Positions 9,300-17,889 of a stretch of 64,000 nucleotides of DNA are shown here, piece by piece; positions within the stretch are counted from its first letter, which is position 1, and each line of letters starts with the position of its first letter. The notes under the pieces are model-generated. The model was not told the origin of the DNA, made no database searches, and worked only from the letters and a program-made list of their open reading frames with translations. Where the stretch lies: positions 19,853-83,852 of the forward strand of contig JBJXFB010000059.1 in assembly GCA_046155895.1 (NCBI GenBank). Direction: 5' to 3'. Both the position numbers and the translations under genes were made by a program. The DNA comes from DASYPQ01 sp046155895. Lineage in GTDB: Bacteria; Planctomycetota; UBA1135; GCA-002686595.

Positions 9300-9779
9300 T
9301 CAAACGAGGACGCCGAGGATTTCGGTCTCGAAGACCAGCTCGCGCTCGACGAAGCCCTGGGCGGCGTACTGGAACATGCGGCTGCGCAGACGCTCCGGCC
9401 GGGCGACGAAGATCATGCGGCAGTCGGGCTGGACGATGCCGCGGAAGCGCGTCGCGTTCATCCCGCCGAATCCGAGGAAGCTCCCCTCGGGGAGCGACTG
9501 CTTGCGCAGGTAGTCGTACGAGCAGAGTTGCGCGGCCGCCTCGCACATGAGCGCTCCCGGGAAGATCGGACGGCCGGGGATGTGGTCCGCCGCCCACCAG
9601 TCGGAGGCTCGGATCTCCTTGAAACCGACGATGAGGCCCTTGTCCCCGTCGACGTGCAGGATCCCGTCGAGGAGCGCGAACCGGCCGCGCTGCCGGATCT
9701 TCGCCAGCACGTCCTCGCGCGAAGCGAGTACGGTCGCGACATCGACCTTCTCGAAGTCGATCAAGGGCTCGGAAGGCAT
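9300..9779 (-). CDS. FabZ/FabA-like hotdog dehydratase
   Basis: A 159-residue protein with the hotdog fold of 3-hydroxyacyl-ACP dehydratases. The active-site helix region reads HIPGRPIFPGALMCEAAAQL, in which the His and the Glu match the catalytic pair of FabZ (HFPGRP...E). It is close to FabZ length. The substrate-tunnel region differs from housekeeping FabZ, and no fab genes adjoin it, so it may serve a specialised lipid or secondary pathway. The start is the ATG at 9779, which gives a FabZ-sized protein; a longer reading would run into the promoter space of the divergent PLP enzyme, 68 bases away. It converges on the Pus10-like gene. Confidence 0.8.
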   Translation of the reverse strand: MPSEPLIDFEKVDVATVLASREDVLAKIRQRGRFALLDGILHVDGDKGLIVGFKEIRASDWWAADHIPGRPIFPGALMCEAAAQLCSYDYLRKQSLPEGSFLGFGGMNATRFRGIVQPDCRMIFVARPERLRSRMFQYAAQGFVERELVFETEILGVLV

Positions 9780-9847
9780 GGTGCGAAGGCCGAGCAGTCT
9801 AGGGACGCCCGGGGGCGATGCAACCGCCGCGCGAGGCAACCGCTAGC

Positions 9848-11047
9848 ATGACGCGCATGAGCCCTTCCCGACCCGCGGCCTCGATGCGACCCGCGACCGC
9901 CTGCGTCCACGCGGGGCACCGAGCCGACGCGCGCACGCGCGACATCGTGGCGCCGATCTCCCAGAGCGCGACGTTCCTTCTCGACGACCAGGCCTACGCG
10001 AAGATGCTGGGCGGCCGGGTGGAGGAGGCCCTGATCTACTCGCGCATCAGGAATCCGACGCTCGACGTCGTGCAGCGCCGCCTGGCCGCGCTGGACGGCG
10101 CAGAGGCCTGCCTCGTCTTCGCCTCGGGGATGGCTGCGATCCACTCGGTCGCGATGTCGCTTTTGAAGCCCGGCGACCGCATCGTCGCCCACCGCGACCT
10201 CTACGGGTCGACCTGGGATCTGTTCCTCAACTTCCTCGCGCCGCTCGGGATCGAAACGGTGCTCGCCGACCTCGACGACGAGGAGACGCGCGCGCGCGCG
10301 CTCGCGAAGGGCGCGGCCATGGTGTACTGCGAGAGCATCTCCAACCCGACGATGACCGTCGCGGACGTACCGGCGATCGCGAAAGCCGCCCGCGCCGCCG
10401 GTGCGCGGCTCGTCGTCGATGCGACCTTCGCGACGCCGATCCTCCAGAGGCCGCTCGAGCTGGGCGCCGACGTCGTGCTCCATTCGGCCACGAAGTACCT
10501 GGGCGGGCACTCCGACCTGATCGGCGGAGCCGCTTGCGGCAGCGCGGAGATCCTGCGCGGCGCGTTCCGGTGGCTGCAGCTGGGGGGCGGCTGCATGGAT
10601 CCGCACGCAGCCTTCCTCCTCGACCGCGGGATCAAGACCCTGCCGCTGCGCATGCGCGCGCACGTCGAGAATGCAGGCCGCCTCGCGGCGCGGCTCGTCG
10701 AGCATCCCCGCGTGCTCTCGGTCCTCTACCCGGGTCTTCCGGGCCATCGCAGCTACGCCCGCGCGAAGTCCCTGCTCGCTGCGCCGGGAGGGATGCTCTC
10801 CTTCGTCGTCGAGGGAGGCGACGCCTCCGCGCTCCGCTTCGTGCGAGGTCTGGAGCTCGCGCTCGAGGCGTCGAGCCTGGGAGGGGTCGAGACCCTCGTC
10901 AGCCTGCCCTTCAACACGTCGCACGTGAAGCTGTCGCCGGCCGAGCGCTCGTCCGCGGGCATCCCACCCGGTCTCGTGCGCGTATCGGTGGGGATCGAGG
11001 ACGCCGACGACCTGATCGCGGACTTCGTGCGCGCCCTGGACGCGTGA
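9848..11047 (+). CDS. Trans-sulfuration PLP-dependent enzyme (cystathionine gamma-synthase/lyase family)
   Basis: A 399-residue aminotransferase-fold-type-I enzyme of the Cys/Met metabolism family. The PLP-binding lysine is in HSATKYLGGHSD (Lys216). Other family marks are ALDGAEACLVFASGMAAIHS (cofactor ring stacking and phosphate site), the Asp in RLVVDATFATP and the late SLGGVETLVSLP. Members make or break cystathionine, or eliminate sulfur from methionine or homocysteine. The sequence alone does not say which, and there are no sulfur genes beside it. A second ATG nine bases downstream (9857) is an alternative start. It is transcribed divergently from the hotdog gene and ends one base from the stop of the next, convergent gene. 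Confidence 0.88.
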   Translation: MTRMSPSRPAASMRPATACVHAGHRADARTRDIVAPISQSATFLLDDQAYAKMLGGRVEEALIYSRIRNPTLDVVQRRLAALDGAEACLVFASGMAAIHSVAMSLLKPGDRIVAHRDLYGSTWDLFLNFLAPLGIETVLADLDDEETRARALAKGAAMVYCESISNPTMTVADVPAIAKAARAAGARLVVDATFATPILQRPLELGADVVLHSATKYLGGHSDLIGGAACGSAEILRGAFRWLQLGGGCMDPHAAFLLDRGIKTLPLRMRAHVENAGRLAARLVEHPRVLSVLYPGLPGHRSYARAKSLLAAPGGMLSFVVEGGDASALRFVRGLELALEASSLGGVETLVSLPFNTSHVKLSPAERSSAGIPPGLVRVSVGIEDADDLIADFVRALDA

Positions 11048-11048
11048 G

Positions 11049-12140
11049 CTACCGCGGGGTCTTCCGCTCGCGGACCAGGAGCTGCATCTCGAGCTCCTGG
11101 CCCGCGGCGAGTTCGAACGACGCGTGTCCTTCGAGTCCCTCCTCGCTCGTCGCGTCGAGGAGGTAGCGGCCCGGAAGCACGTGCCGAACGGTAGCGCGCC
11201 CGCGGTGATCGGCGAAGGCGTCGACCGAGCTCCCGGAAGTGTTGGAGCCGCTGATGCGGGCGCGCGGCTGCGGGCGCAAGTTCAGGTCGACGACGATCAG
11301 ATTCAAGGTCCCGGTCGCCGGCAGCGTGCGCGTCGGGAACCGAAGCGAGGGCGCCTTGAACGTGAAACGCTCGGGCGGGAGCAGCGGCGCTTCCGCTCGG
11401 CCGAAGAGGAGCTCGTACTCGCCGTCCTGGACGTCGCGGAAGACGAAGCCGCCGGCAGCGTCCGTCGTGAGGTTCCTCCGGCTGCGCGTCTGGATGGACT
11501 CGAGGGTCACGTCCAGGCCATCCGCGGGCCGACCCGAAGCGTCGATCACGCCGCCGTCGAGGAAGCCGCCCGAGCGGAGCGCGAGGGTGACGAACTGGTC
11601 CGAGGATCCTCGCACGAGGAGGACGTTCGCGGGCAGATCGTTCAGGCCGGGGGCGACGGCCCGGACGAGGTAGCCACCCAGGGGGAGGTCGGCAGCCCGG
11701 AAAGTCGTCTCCCCGTGCTCGAACTCGATCCGTCGCGCCTCGGCCTTCTCGCGGCCCTCGAGCCAGGGGTGGGGTTCGAGGAAGAGAGTCCAGCGCTCGG
11801 GCATCGCCGCGCCGCCCTGCGCGACGACCTCGCCGCGGATGACGCCCCGGCCTTCGAACCGTTCCGGACCCGGCTTCGGAACGGCGCCAGGATCCGTGTT
11901 TCGCGCGGGCACGGCCGCATCGCCCGCGGCGCCGGCCGACAGCGCGAACGTTCCTTCCGGATCGGCGGGCGGCGCGCTCTCCGGTGGCGCCGTCGGAGCG
12001 GGCGAGGGAATCCGCGGACCCGACCGCGCCGTCCAGAGGACGATCCCGAGCGCCAGCGCGAGCGCGACGACGAGGAGGAGCAGGACGGACGTTCGCCCGG
12101 AGGTTGACACCTCGCGGCGCGACTGCCTACGCTCCAGCAT
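11049..12140 (-). CDS. Membrane-anchored protein with carboxypeptidase-regulatory-like domains
   Basis: About 363 residues. After a short basic N-terminus there is one transmembrane segment (residues of about 18-38, VLLLLVVALALALGIVLW), then a Pro/Ala-rich linker to roughly residue 90. A series of beta-sandwich repeats follows, of the carboxypeptidase regulatory-like type: a conserved pattern of Gly, DASGRPADGLDVTL, and TTDAAGGFVFRDVQDGEYEL. Such domains usually lie outside the cytoplasmic membrane and serve adhesion or structure rather than catalysis. An ATG at 12161 would add seven residues. The gene is divergent from the AlkP-family gene and convergent with the PLP enzyme. No enzymatic motif is visible. 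Confidence 0.7.
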   Translation of the reverse strand: MLERRQSRREVSTSGRTSVLLLLVVALALALGIVLWTARSGPRIPSPAPTAPPESAPPADPEGTFALSAGAAGDAAVPARNTDPGAVPKPGPERFEGRGVIRGEVVAQGGAAMPERWTLFLEPHPWLEGREKAEARRIEFEHGETTFRAADLPLGGYLVRAVAPGLNDLPANVLLVRGSSDQFVTLALRSGGFLDGGVIDASGRPADGLDVTLESIQTRSRRNLTTDAAGGFVFRDVQDGEYELLFGRAEAPLLPPERFTFKAPSLRFPTRTLPATGTLNLIVVDLNLRPQPRARISGSNTSGSSVDAFADHRGRATVRHVLPGRYLLDATSEEGLEGHASFELAAGQELEMQLLVRERKTPR

Positions 12141-12192
12141 CGTTCGCGCTCCCAATCCCATTGCGGCTGATCCTAGCCCGCGCCCAACGGCG

Positions 12193-14403
12193 CTGACGAC
12201 GAATCTGGAGGGGGGTCGCGTCATCGTCCTGGGCTTCGACGGAGCCGATGCCCGCACTGCGGCGGAGATGATGGACCGCGGCGAGCTCCCGCATCTCGCG
12301 CGCCTGCGTGAGACGGGTACCTTCGCTCCGCTCCGAACCACGATCCCGGCCGAGTCGCCTGTTTCCTGGGCTTCCTTGAACAGCGGACAGAACCCGGCCA
12401 AGACGGGCATCCCCGGCTTCGTGAAGCGAGATCTCTCCGCGGGGGGGGATCCGTCGCCCAATCTCGGCTTCTTCGCGGTCGACGATCGCCCGCTCGCATC
12501 GTTCGAGCTCTCTCCGCCGCTCGGATGGCTCGCGCGCAGCGACCCACCCGTCGCCGGTCTCGTGTGCGGCGGCGCGGCTCTGGTCCTCTTTTCGATGCTC
12601 TTCGTGCTCGTGCTCCGTTTCCGGAAGGTCCTCGCGGTCCCCCTGGCGCTCGTCCTCGGCGTCGCGGGCGGATGGGCCGGGTACGCCGCGAGCTCGGAGC
12701 TCCCGAAGACGATTCCCGACGTCGTGACGAACCTGGTCCAGACGGGGGGCTTCTGGGAGGTCGCGGCCCGGGCCGGAGTGCCCTGCGTCGTCCTCGACGG
12801 ACCGATGGCCTGGGATCGGCCCGAGGTGCACGGAGCCAAGGTGCTGGCGGGGCTGGGCGTTCCCGACGCCCGCGGGAGTTACGGCGACTGGTTCGTGTAC
12901 ACCACGGATCCTTCCGAACTCGCGCGGGCGCCCGAAGGCCGCTCGACCAGCACCGGAGGCACGGTGTTTCGAGTGGACGAGATCGACGGGCGGATCGAGA
13001 GCACCGTGTTCGGCCCGCGCGAGTTCGTGTCGGAGGAGGATGCTCGTGCGGAAGGACGCGAGCGGGGGAGGCTCACGGTTCCTCTCGTGGTCGTCCGAGG
13101 AGAAGGAGGCCGCGTGCGCGTCTCGCTCGACGGCGTCGGGCACGAGCTCGCGGAGGGGGAGTGGTCTCCCTGGTACCACCCGACTTTCGAGGCGAGCTCG
13201 CTGATCAAGGTCCATGCGATCACGCGCGTGAAGGTCGTCAAGGCGAAGGACCCCTTCGAGCTGTACGTGGACTTCCTCCAGATCGATCCGTCCTCGCCGC
13301 CCTTCTGGCAGCCGGTCAGCCAGCCTCCCGAGTTCGTCTCGGATCTCGCTCGGGCCGCGGCGAGCCCCTTCGAGACCGTGGGCTGGGCCTGCCTGACGAT
13401 GCCGCTCAAGGACCGCGAGATCGATCCGAAGACGTTTCTCGAGGACGTCGACGCCACCCGTGCGGACCGGGAGAAGTTGCTGGGAATCGAGCTGGCCCGC
13501 ACGGACTGGCGGATGCTCTTCGCGGTCGAGGGAACCCCCGACCGGGTTCAGCACATGATGTACCAGTTCTACGACCGCGAGCACCCCAAGCACGACGCTG
13601 CAGCTGCCGCGGCGAAGGTGAGCTTCGGCGGAGAGGAGATCGCCTTGTCGGACGCGATCCCCGCCGCGTACCGGCAGATCGACCGCCTCGTCGGCGAGGT
13701 CGTGGCGGGTCACCTTCGTCCCGAGGACACGCTCATCCTCTGCGCGGACCACGGCTTCCAGAGCTTCCGACGCGGACTCAACCTGAACAACTGGCTCGCC
13801 GAGCACGGCTACCTCCACACGGTGGAGCTCCGATCCCGGGCGCAGGGCGGGTTCCTCCAGTACGTCGACTGGAGCCGGACGCGCGCCTACGCCGTCGGGC
13901 TGGGGATGATCTTCGTCAATCTTCGCGGGAGGGAGCGGAACGGGATCGTCGAGCCGGCCGACATGCCGAAGCTCCTGGACGAGATCAGGCGCGACCTGCT
14001 CGCGACGCGGGACGGCGACAAGTCGGTCGTCCGCAGCGTCCACCGCATGCCGGAGATCCACTCCGGACCGCACCTCGACCTCGAATCCGACCTGATGGTC
14101 GGGCTGGAGGCGGGCTACCGCGTCGGATGGTCCACGACGACGGGGGGGATGCAGCTCGTCCAGGCCGAGGGAGGAGGCGGATGGAAGCCGGCCCCCTCGA
14201 TCGAGGACAACACGAACAACTGGTCGGGAGACCACGTATCGGTCGCGCAAGACCTGGTGCCGGGGATCTTCTTCTGCAACCGCAAGATCGCCATCCCTCC
14301 CGAAGGCGTCGATCTCCTGAACATCGCGCCGACCGTCCTGGCGCTCCTGGGGGTCCCGGTCCCGGCCGAGTACGACCGGCCGCCCCTGCAGTTCGCGCGC
14401 TGA
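12193..14403 (+). CDS. AlkP-superfamily phosphodiesterase/nucleotide-pyrophosphatase-like protein with internal membrane segments
   Basis: About 736 residues. The N-terminus VIVLGFDGADARTAAEM supplies the first metal-binding Asp of alkaline-phosphatase-superfamily enzymes. SPVSWASLNSGQNPAKTGI holds the nucleophile region, and the later blocks ILCADHGFQSF and NWSGDHVS complete the metal site. Two hydrophobic segments (around residues 115-165) are inserted after the nucleophile region, so the protein is likely membrane-tethered. The start is uncertain: no ATG, GTG or TTG lies in frame between the divergent gene and the first metal ligand. I use CTG at 12193; the next ATG (12268) would delete the metal ligand. 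Substrate unknown; phosphodiesters or phospholipid head groups are typical of the family. Confidence 0.75.
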   Translation: MTTNLEGGRVIVLGFDGADARTAAEMMDRGELPHLARLRETGTFAPLRTTIPAESPVSWASLNSGQNPAKTGIPGFVKRDLSAGGDPSPNLGFFAVDDRPLASFELSPPLGWLARSDPPVAGLVCGGAALVLFSMLFVLVLRFRKVLAVPLALVLGVAGGWAGYAASSELPKTIPDVVTNLVQTGGFWEVAARAGVPCVVLDGPMAWDRPEVHGAKVLAGLGVPDARGSYGDWFVYTTDPSELARAPEGRSTSTGGTVFRVDEIDGRIESTVFGPREFVSEEDARAEGRERGRLTVPLVVVRGEGGRVRVSLDGVGHELAEGEWSPWYHPTFEASSLIKVHAITRVKVVKAKDPFELYVDFLQIDPSSPPFWQPVSQPPEFVSDLARAAASPFETVGWACLTMPLKDREIDPKTFLEDVDATRADREKLLGIELARTDWRMLFAVEGTPDRVQHMMYQFYDREHPKHDAAAAAAKVSFGGEEIALSDAIPAAYRQIDRLVGEVVAGHLRPEDTLILCADHGFQSFRRGLNLNNWLAEHGYLHTVELRSRAQGGFLQYVDWSRTRAYAVGLGMIFVNLRGRERNGIVEPADMPKLLDEIRRDLLATRDGDKSVVRSVHRMPEIHSGPHLDLESDLMVGLEAGYRVGWSTTTGGMQLVQAEGGGGWKPAPSIEDNTNNWSGDHVSVAQDLVPGIFFCNRKIAIPPEGVDLLNIAPTVLALLGVPVPAEYDRPPLQFAR

Positions 14404-14603
14404 AGCTTCTTCCCCCTGGGATCAGGAGAACTTGATCCGGCAAGAATGGGGTGAAATGCGGGCGGCTCCTCGCGCGTAGGGCGGGCCTTCGTAGCGCGAG
14501 CTTCGCCGTCCTTGTCCCGAACTTGCGGGGACCTTTCCGAGATCCTGAGCAGGATTCGAGAGCCTCGGTCGACCAAGACCCAGGACCGCGAGGAGAGAAC
14601 GAG

Positions 14604-14807
14604 ATGGATCCCGAGATCAACCCGCCGTTGCCGCCCCTGCTCCTGTGCTGGACCGATGCCGAGATCGGGGAGGACCTGTGCATCTTCGTCCACGGTCCGC
14701 CCGAGTTCCTCGAAGAGCTCCGGGAAGGGGGCTTCCAGCCCGCGAGGGCTTTCGATCGCGACGGGCACGAGCTGCCCTCGCCGCGCGTGGTGGTCGCCTC
14801 CCGATAG
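14604..14807 (+). CDS. Small hypothetical protein
   Basis: A 67-residue reading frame starting MDPEINPPLPPLLLC and ending at a TAG, with GAGGAGAG about ten bases before the ATG. It contains an acidic centre (DAEIGEDLCIFV) and no signal peptide or membrane helix. I do not recognise a family. The frame is open for another 51 codons upstream, but that part is rich in Arg and looks non-coding, so I use the ATG with the ribosome site. It lies in the gap between the AlkP-family gene and the convergent mgtC-like gene. Coding status is plausible rather than certain. Confidence 0.5.
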   Translation: MDPEINPPLPPLLLCWTDAEIGEDLCIFVHGPPEFLEELREGGFQPARAFDRDGHELPSPRVVVASR

Positions 14808-14824
14808 CCCGCAGCTGCCTGCGA

Positions 14825-15544
14825 CTAGTGCGAGATCTCCGACCACTCGACGCTCGAGACGCCCTTCAGGTCGGATAGGAGTTCGAGCATCTCGGGGGCC
14901 TGCTTCACGTTCCTGCAACGGATGTGGAACACGAGCTGGAAGGGCTGATCGGGCGCCCCGCGAGTCCCGGAGAGGTCCTGGACGCGGATGTTGCGCGCCT
15001 TGAGGATCCCGCCGACGAGCTCTGCCAGCGCCGTGAGCTCGGATCGCTCCCCGCGGACGATGAGGCGCCTGTAGATCACGGGCGCGATCGCGCGACCGAG
15101 CTTGTCGACGCCCGCGAGCAGGCCGAGGATCACGACTCCGGCAACTAGCGCGAGGACGTACTCGCCCTGTCCGATCACGATCCCCAGGCCCGCGACCGAC
15201 CAGACGGTCGCTCCGGTCGTGATCCCGCGAACGATGTCTCCAGCACGGATGACCGTGGCCGCGCCCAGGAAGCCGATCCCTGTCACGATCCCGGCCGCCA
15301 GGCGGTTCGGATCCATGACCACGCGTACCGCGTCGTTCACCGCGGCCACGCCGATCGGAACGATGTGCGAGGCCTGGATCATGAGGGCGGACGCGAGACA
15401 CACGAGCATGTGCGTCCGCAATCCCGCCGGCCGGCCGTGGATCTCCCGCTCGAAGCCGATCATGCCCCCGACGATCAGGGCGACGACCATGGGGACCGGG
15501 TCCAGCGCTGCGATCTGCGCGATCAAGGAATCGGACAGGGACAT
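14825..15544 (-). CDS. MgtC/SapB family membrane protein
   Basis: A 239-residue protein. Residues of about 15-160 contain four to five membrane segments with the MgtC signature GGMIGFEREIHGRPAGLRTHMLVC and the conserved GIVTGIGFLGAATVIR block. The C-terminal 75 residues form a soluble, ACT-like domain, as in the longer MgtC relatives. MgtC proteins help growth at low magnesium and modulate the F1Fo ATPase in pathogens; in free-living bacteria the role is less clear. The ATG at 15544 gives the standard N-terminus. It is transcribed away from the KptA gene. Confidence 0.88.
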   Translation of the reverse strand: MSLSDSLIAQIAALDPVPMVVALIVGGMIGFEREIHGRPAGLRTHMLVCLASALMIQASHIVPIGVAAVNDAVRVVMDPNRLAAGIVTGIGFLGAATVIRAGDIVRGITTGATVWSVAGLGIVIGQGEYVLALVAGVVILGLLAGVDKLGRAIAPVIYRRLIVRGERSELTALAELVGGILKARNIRVQDLSGTRGAPDQPFQLVFHIRCRNVKQAPEMLELLSDLKGVSSVEWSEISH

Positions 15545-15630
15545 TCGGATGCTTCCGCTTGCGATGGAGGACGCGCGCCGGGGGTCCGCGTGGCCTCTCG
15601 GGGTTGCCTGGCCGGGGGAACCATATCAGA

Positions 15631-16995
15631 ATGTCGCGCCGTGATGGCCCGGATGTCCCGCGGCCGGCGATCGAACAACTCATGCAGAACCCCTCCCTGG
15701 TCGAACGCATCACCCGCTCGCTCGCCTACATGCTCCGGCACCAGCCCGAGCAGTTCGACCTCGAGCTCGACGAGTACGGCTTCGCCGAGCTGGATGACGT
15801 CGTCGGTGCCTTGAACGAGCGCCTGGGCGAACCCGTCGAGGCCGAGGACGTCGTCGAATCGATCGAGGGCGGAGACCGGACGCGGTACGAGATCCGGGAA
15901 GGCAAGATCCGGGCGCTCTACGGCCATTCGATCCAGGTGAAGCCCGGGGAGCCCTCCAAGCCTCCCGCGCTCCTTTACGTCGGTATCTCACGCGACGACG
16001 CGGAACGGGCGCGGCGGTACGGACTGCGGCCGGGTCGGCGGAGCTTCCTGCACCTGGCTCTGACCGCGGAAGACGCGCTCGAGACGGGGCGGAGGGCTTC
16101 CCGCGACTACGCGGTGGTCACCGTCAACGCGCTCGACGCGTGGGAGGACGGTGTCAACTTCTACGACCGCAAGTCCCTGTTCCTCTCCGACCCGATCCCG
16201 ACGAACTTCCTCCAGGTCGGCGACGTCCAGACGGACGGATACGGCGAGCAGGAGGAAGGCGGCCGCGGCGGCCGCGGCGGCCGGAACGAGCGTGGCGGCC
16301 GGAACGAGCGCGGCGGCCGGAACGAGCGCGGCGGCCGATTCGGGCGGGGCGACGCGCCCCGGCGCGAACCGGCGCGATTCGAGGAGCCGCGACAGGCGCA
16401 GCCGAGGTTGGAGCACGCTCGATCCGAGGGCGACCGGCGCGAGCGCGCCCGGAACGATGCTCCCCGCGAGCGATTCGAGCCCTCCCGAGCCGAGGCCGGC
16501 GAGCGCGAGACGACGGCCGTTCCCGCCGCGCGCGATCACGGCGAAGCACCCCCGGCCCGCGAGGGTCCGCGCGGCCCCGATCGGCACGGTCGCGGCGATC
16601 GCCGCCCCGATTCTCGCGGAGGAGAAGCCCGCGGGGGCGGCCGTGGCGAGCCGCGCGGCGACCACCGGCCCCGCCGCGACGATCGCCCGCAGGAGCGACC
16701 GAATCCGAGAGATCGGCAGGGTGCCGGCGATCGGCCCGAGCCCCGCGCTCCCGTCCCGTTCGCGCCGCGCGAGCGCGCGCCGCAGGCCTCCCCGCCGCAG
16801 CTCGCTCCGACTTCCTCTTCCGACTCCAGCTCGGCCGGATCCTTCGGTCTCGGTGTGTTCGAGGCACCGAAGCGGACGCAACCGCCGCCCGCTCCCAGGC
16901 CGGCCGAAGTCCGCGAGCGGGAGATGGCGCCGCCCAAGCGCCCCGAGGAGCCCAAGCGCGCCGACCCGGGCGACACGTTCGGCGCCGGGATCTGA
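15631..16995 (+). CDS. kptA: RNA 2'-phosphotransferase (KptA/Tpt1) with long RGG-rich disordered tail
   Basis: 454 residues. Residues of about 24-203 match KptA/Tpt1, which removes an internal RNA 2'-phosphate to NAD+ and can also ADP-ribosylate RNA ends. Seen motifs are SLAYMLRHQPE (Arg36-His37), KIRALYGHS (Arg94) and GRRSFLHLA (residues 135-143). The usual LYHGT motif reads LYVGI here (115-119), losing one conserved His, so activity may be altered. Residues 206-454 are a low-complexity tail: RGG repeats at 212-240, then about 200 residues rich in Arg, Glu, Gly, Asp and Pro. Such tails bind RNA and promote condensates in other proteins. The usual family length is about 180-220 residues. The ATG at 15631 is chosen because the previous in-frame part overlaps the mgtC promoter side. 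Confidence 0.85.
   Translation: MSRRDGPDVPRPAIEQLMQNPSLVERITRSLAYMLRHQPEQFDLELDEYGFAELDDVVGALNERLGEPVEAEDVVESIEGGDRTRYEIREGKIRALYGHSIQVKPGEPSKPPALLYVGISRDDAERARRYGLRPGRRSFLHLALTAEDALETGRRASRDYAVVTVNALDAWEDGVNFYDRKSLFLSDPIPTNFLQVGDVQTDGYGEQEEGGRGGRGGRNERGGRNERGGRNERGGRFGRGDAPRREPARFEEPRQAQPRLEHARSEGDRRERARNDAPRERFEPSRAEAGERETTAVPAARDHGEAPPAREGPRGPDRHGRGDRRPDSRGGEARGGGRGEPRGDHRPRRDDRPQERPNPRDRQGAGDRPEPRAPVPFAPRERAPQASPPQLAPTSSSDSSSAGSFGLGVFEAPKRTQPPPAPRPAEVREREMAPPKRPEEPKRADPGDTFGAGI
16282..16335 (+). repeat. Tandem 18-bp repeats encoding RNERGG units
   Basis: Three tandem copies of an 18-base unit encode RNERGG (residues 218-235 of the KptA-like protein). They are preceded by two RGG steps and followed by a degenerate fourth unit. 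The copies differ by a single base (GCG/CGT choice), so the array is a recent in-frame expansion and a likely site of length variation between strains. Confidence 0.85.
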
Positions 16996-17003
16996 TCGCT
17001 CGG

Positions 17004-17882
17004 TTGAACCCCGTCCCGATCCTCGAGAGACTTCCCGAGGACTACTCGGTCGAGCGGGGCGATCGAGGCGTCCTGGCGATGCGCCGTGACTGCGCGCCTT
17101 CGCTGCGCGCGGCCGGCTACGGGCTCGATTCGGACGGTGGGACGCGGACGAGCCGTCTCTCGGGACGCAAGCCGCTGCTCGAGCTGCCCACTCCCGCGGG
17201 GATGTTCCTGATCCGGCGCTTCTCCCACGGAGGTCTGCTGCGTTTCCTGACCGGGGAGCGTTTCCACGACGCTTCGCGCCCCTTCCGTGAGCTCGCCGCG
17301 GCGGCGTCCCTCGCGCGAGCAGGTGTGAACACTCCCCAGGTCGCCGCGGCGCGCGCGCGAGCGGCGCCCGGATGGGGCTGGAAGCTCGAGATCGTCACGC
17401 GCCAGGTCGAGGACGCGATCGACCTCGACGGGGTGCTCGCCGCGGCGCGGGAGCGAGCGATCCCGCGCGACGCGCTGCGACGCCTGGCTCGCGCGGCCGG
17501 GAAGCTCGTGCGCGAGATGCACGACGCCGGGTGCTTCCACGCCGATCTCACGACGAAGAACCTGCTCGTCGAGCGCGCGGCCCTCTCGGGAGGATCGTCG
17601 AGGATGTGGATCCTCGATCTCGACCGGGCGCGGGCCGGGGAGGGTCTCTCGCTCGAGGAGCGGATCGCGAACCTCACCCGCCTCTACCGGTACGTTTCCC
17701 GACGCGAGGGCGACCTCGCAGCTGCGCTCGCGAGGACGGACTGGATGCGATTTCTCTCCGGTTACGAGCCGGATCGTGCGCGCATCGTGACCACCGCGCG
17801 CGCGATCCTCTCCGCGCACGGGAAGAGCCTGCGTTGGCACGCCCTGGGGTGGAGGCTGGAGAACCTGTTCTCGGGCCGTTGA
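17004..17882 (+). CDS. Kdo-kinase-like (lipopolysaccharide kinase) protein
   Basis: About 292 residues with a small protein-kinase-like fold. The catalytic loop is MHDAGCFHADLTTKNLLVE and the metal site ILDLDRAR. The N-terminal part LIRRFSHGGLLRFLTGERF matches the glycine-rich region of 3-deoxy-D-manno-octulosonic acid kinase (KdkA) and WaaP-type lipopolysaccharide kinases. These phosphorylate Kdo or heptose in the inner core at the cytoplasmic face. The start is a TTG at 17004, eight bases after the KptA stop, without a clear ribosome site; an internal ATG near 17080 would truncate the domain. If correct, the cell makes a Kdo-containing lipopolysaccharide. It converges on the membrane-protein gene. 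Confidence 0.78.
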   Translation: MNPVPILERLPEDYSVERGDRGVLAMRRDCAPSLRAAGYGLDSDGGTRTSRLSGRKPLLELPTPAGMFLIRRFSHGGLLRFLTGERFHDASRPFRELAAAASLARAGVNTPQVAAARARAAPGWGWKLEIVTRQVEDAIDLDGVLAAARERAIPRDALRRLARAAGKLVREMHDAGCFHADLTTKNLLVERAALSGGSSRMWILDLDRARAGEGLSLEERIANLTRLYRYVSRREGDLAAALARTDWMRFLSGYEPDRARIVTTARAILSAHGKSLRWHALGWRLENLFSGR

Positions 17883-17889
17883 GCGCGGA

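Noticed and set aside
14419..14438. Hairpin GGATCA/TTGATCC after the AlkP gene as a terminator
   Set aside because: Only six to seven pairs and no T-run; too weak to call in this sequence.
14451..14603. Longer 118-residue version of the small protein
   Set aside because: The extra part is Arg-rich, and the downstream ATG has a ribosome site.
16282..16335. Repeat array as CRISPR
   Set aside because: Repeats are tandem without spacers, in frame, and encode RGG units.
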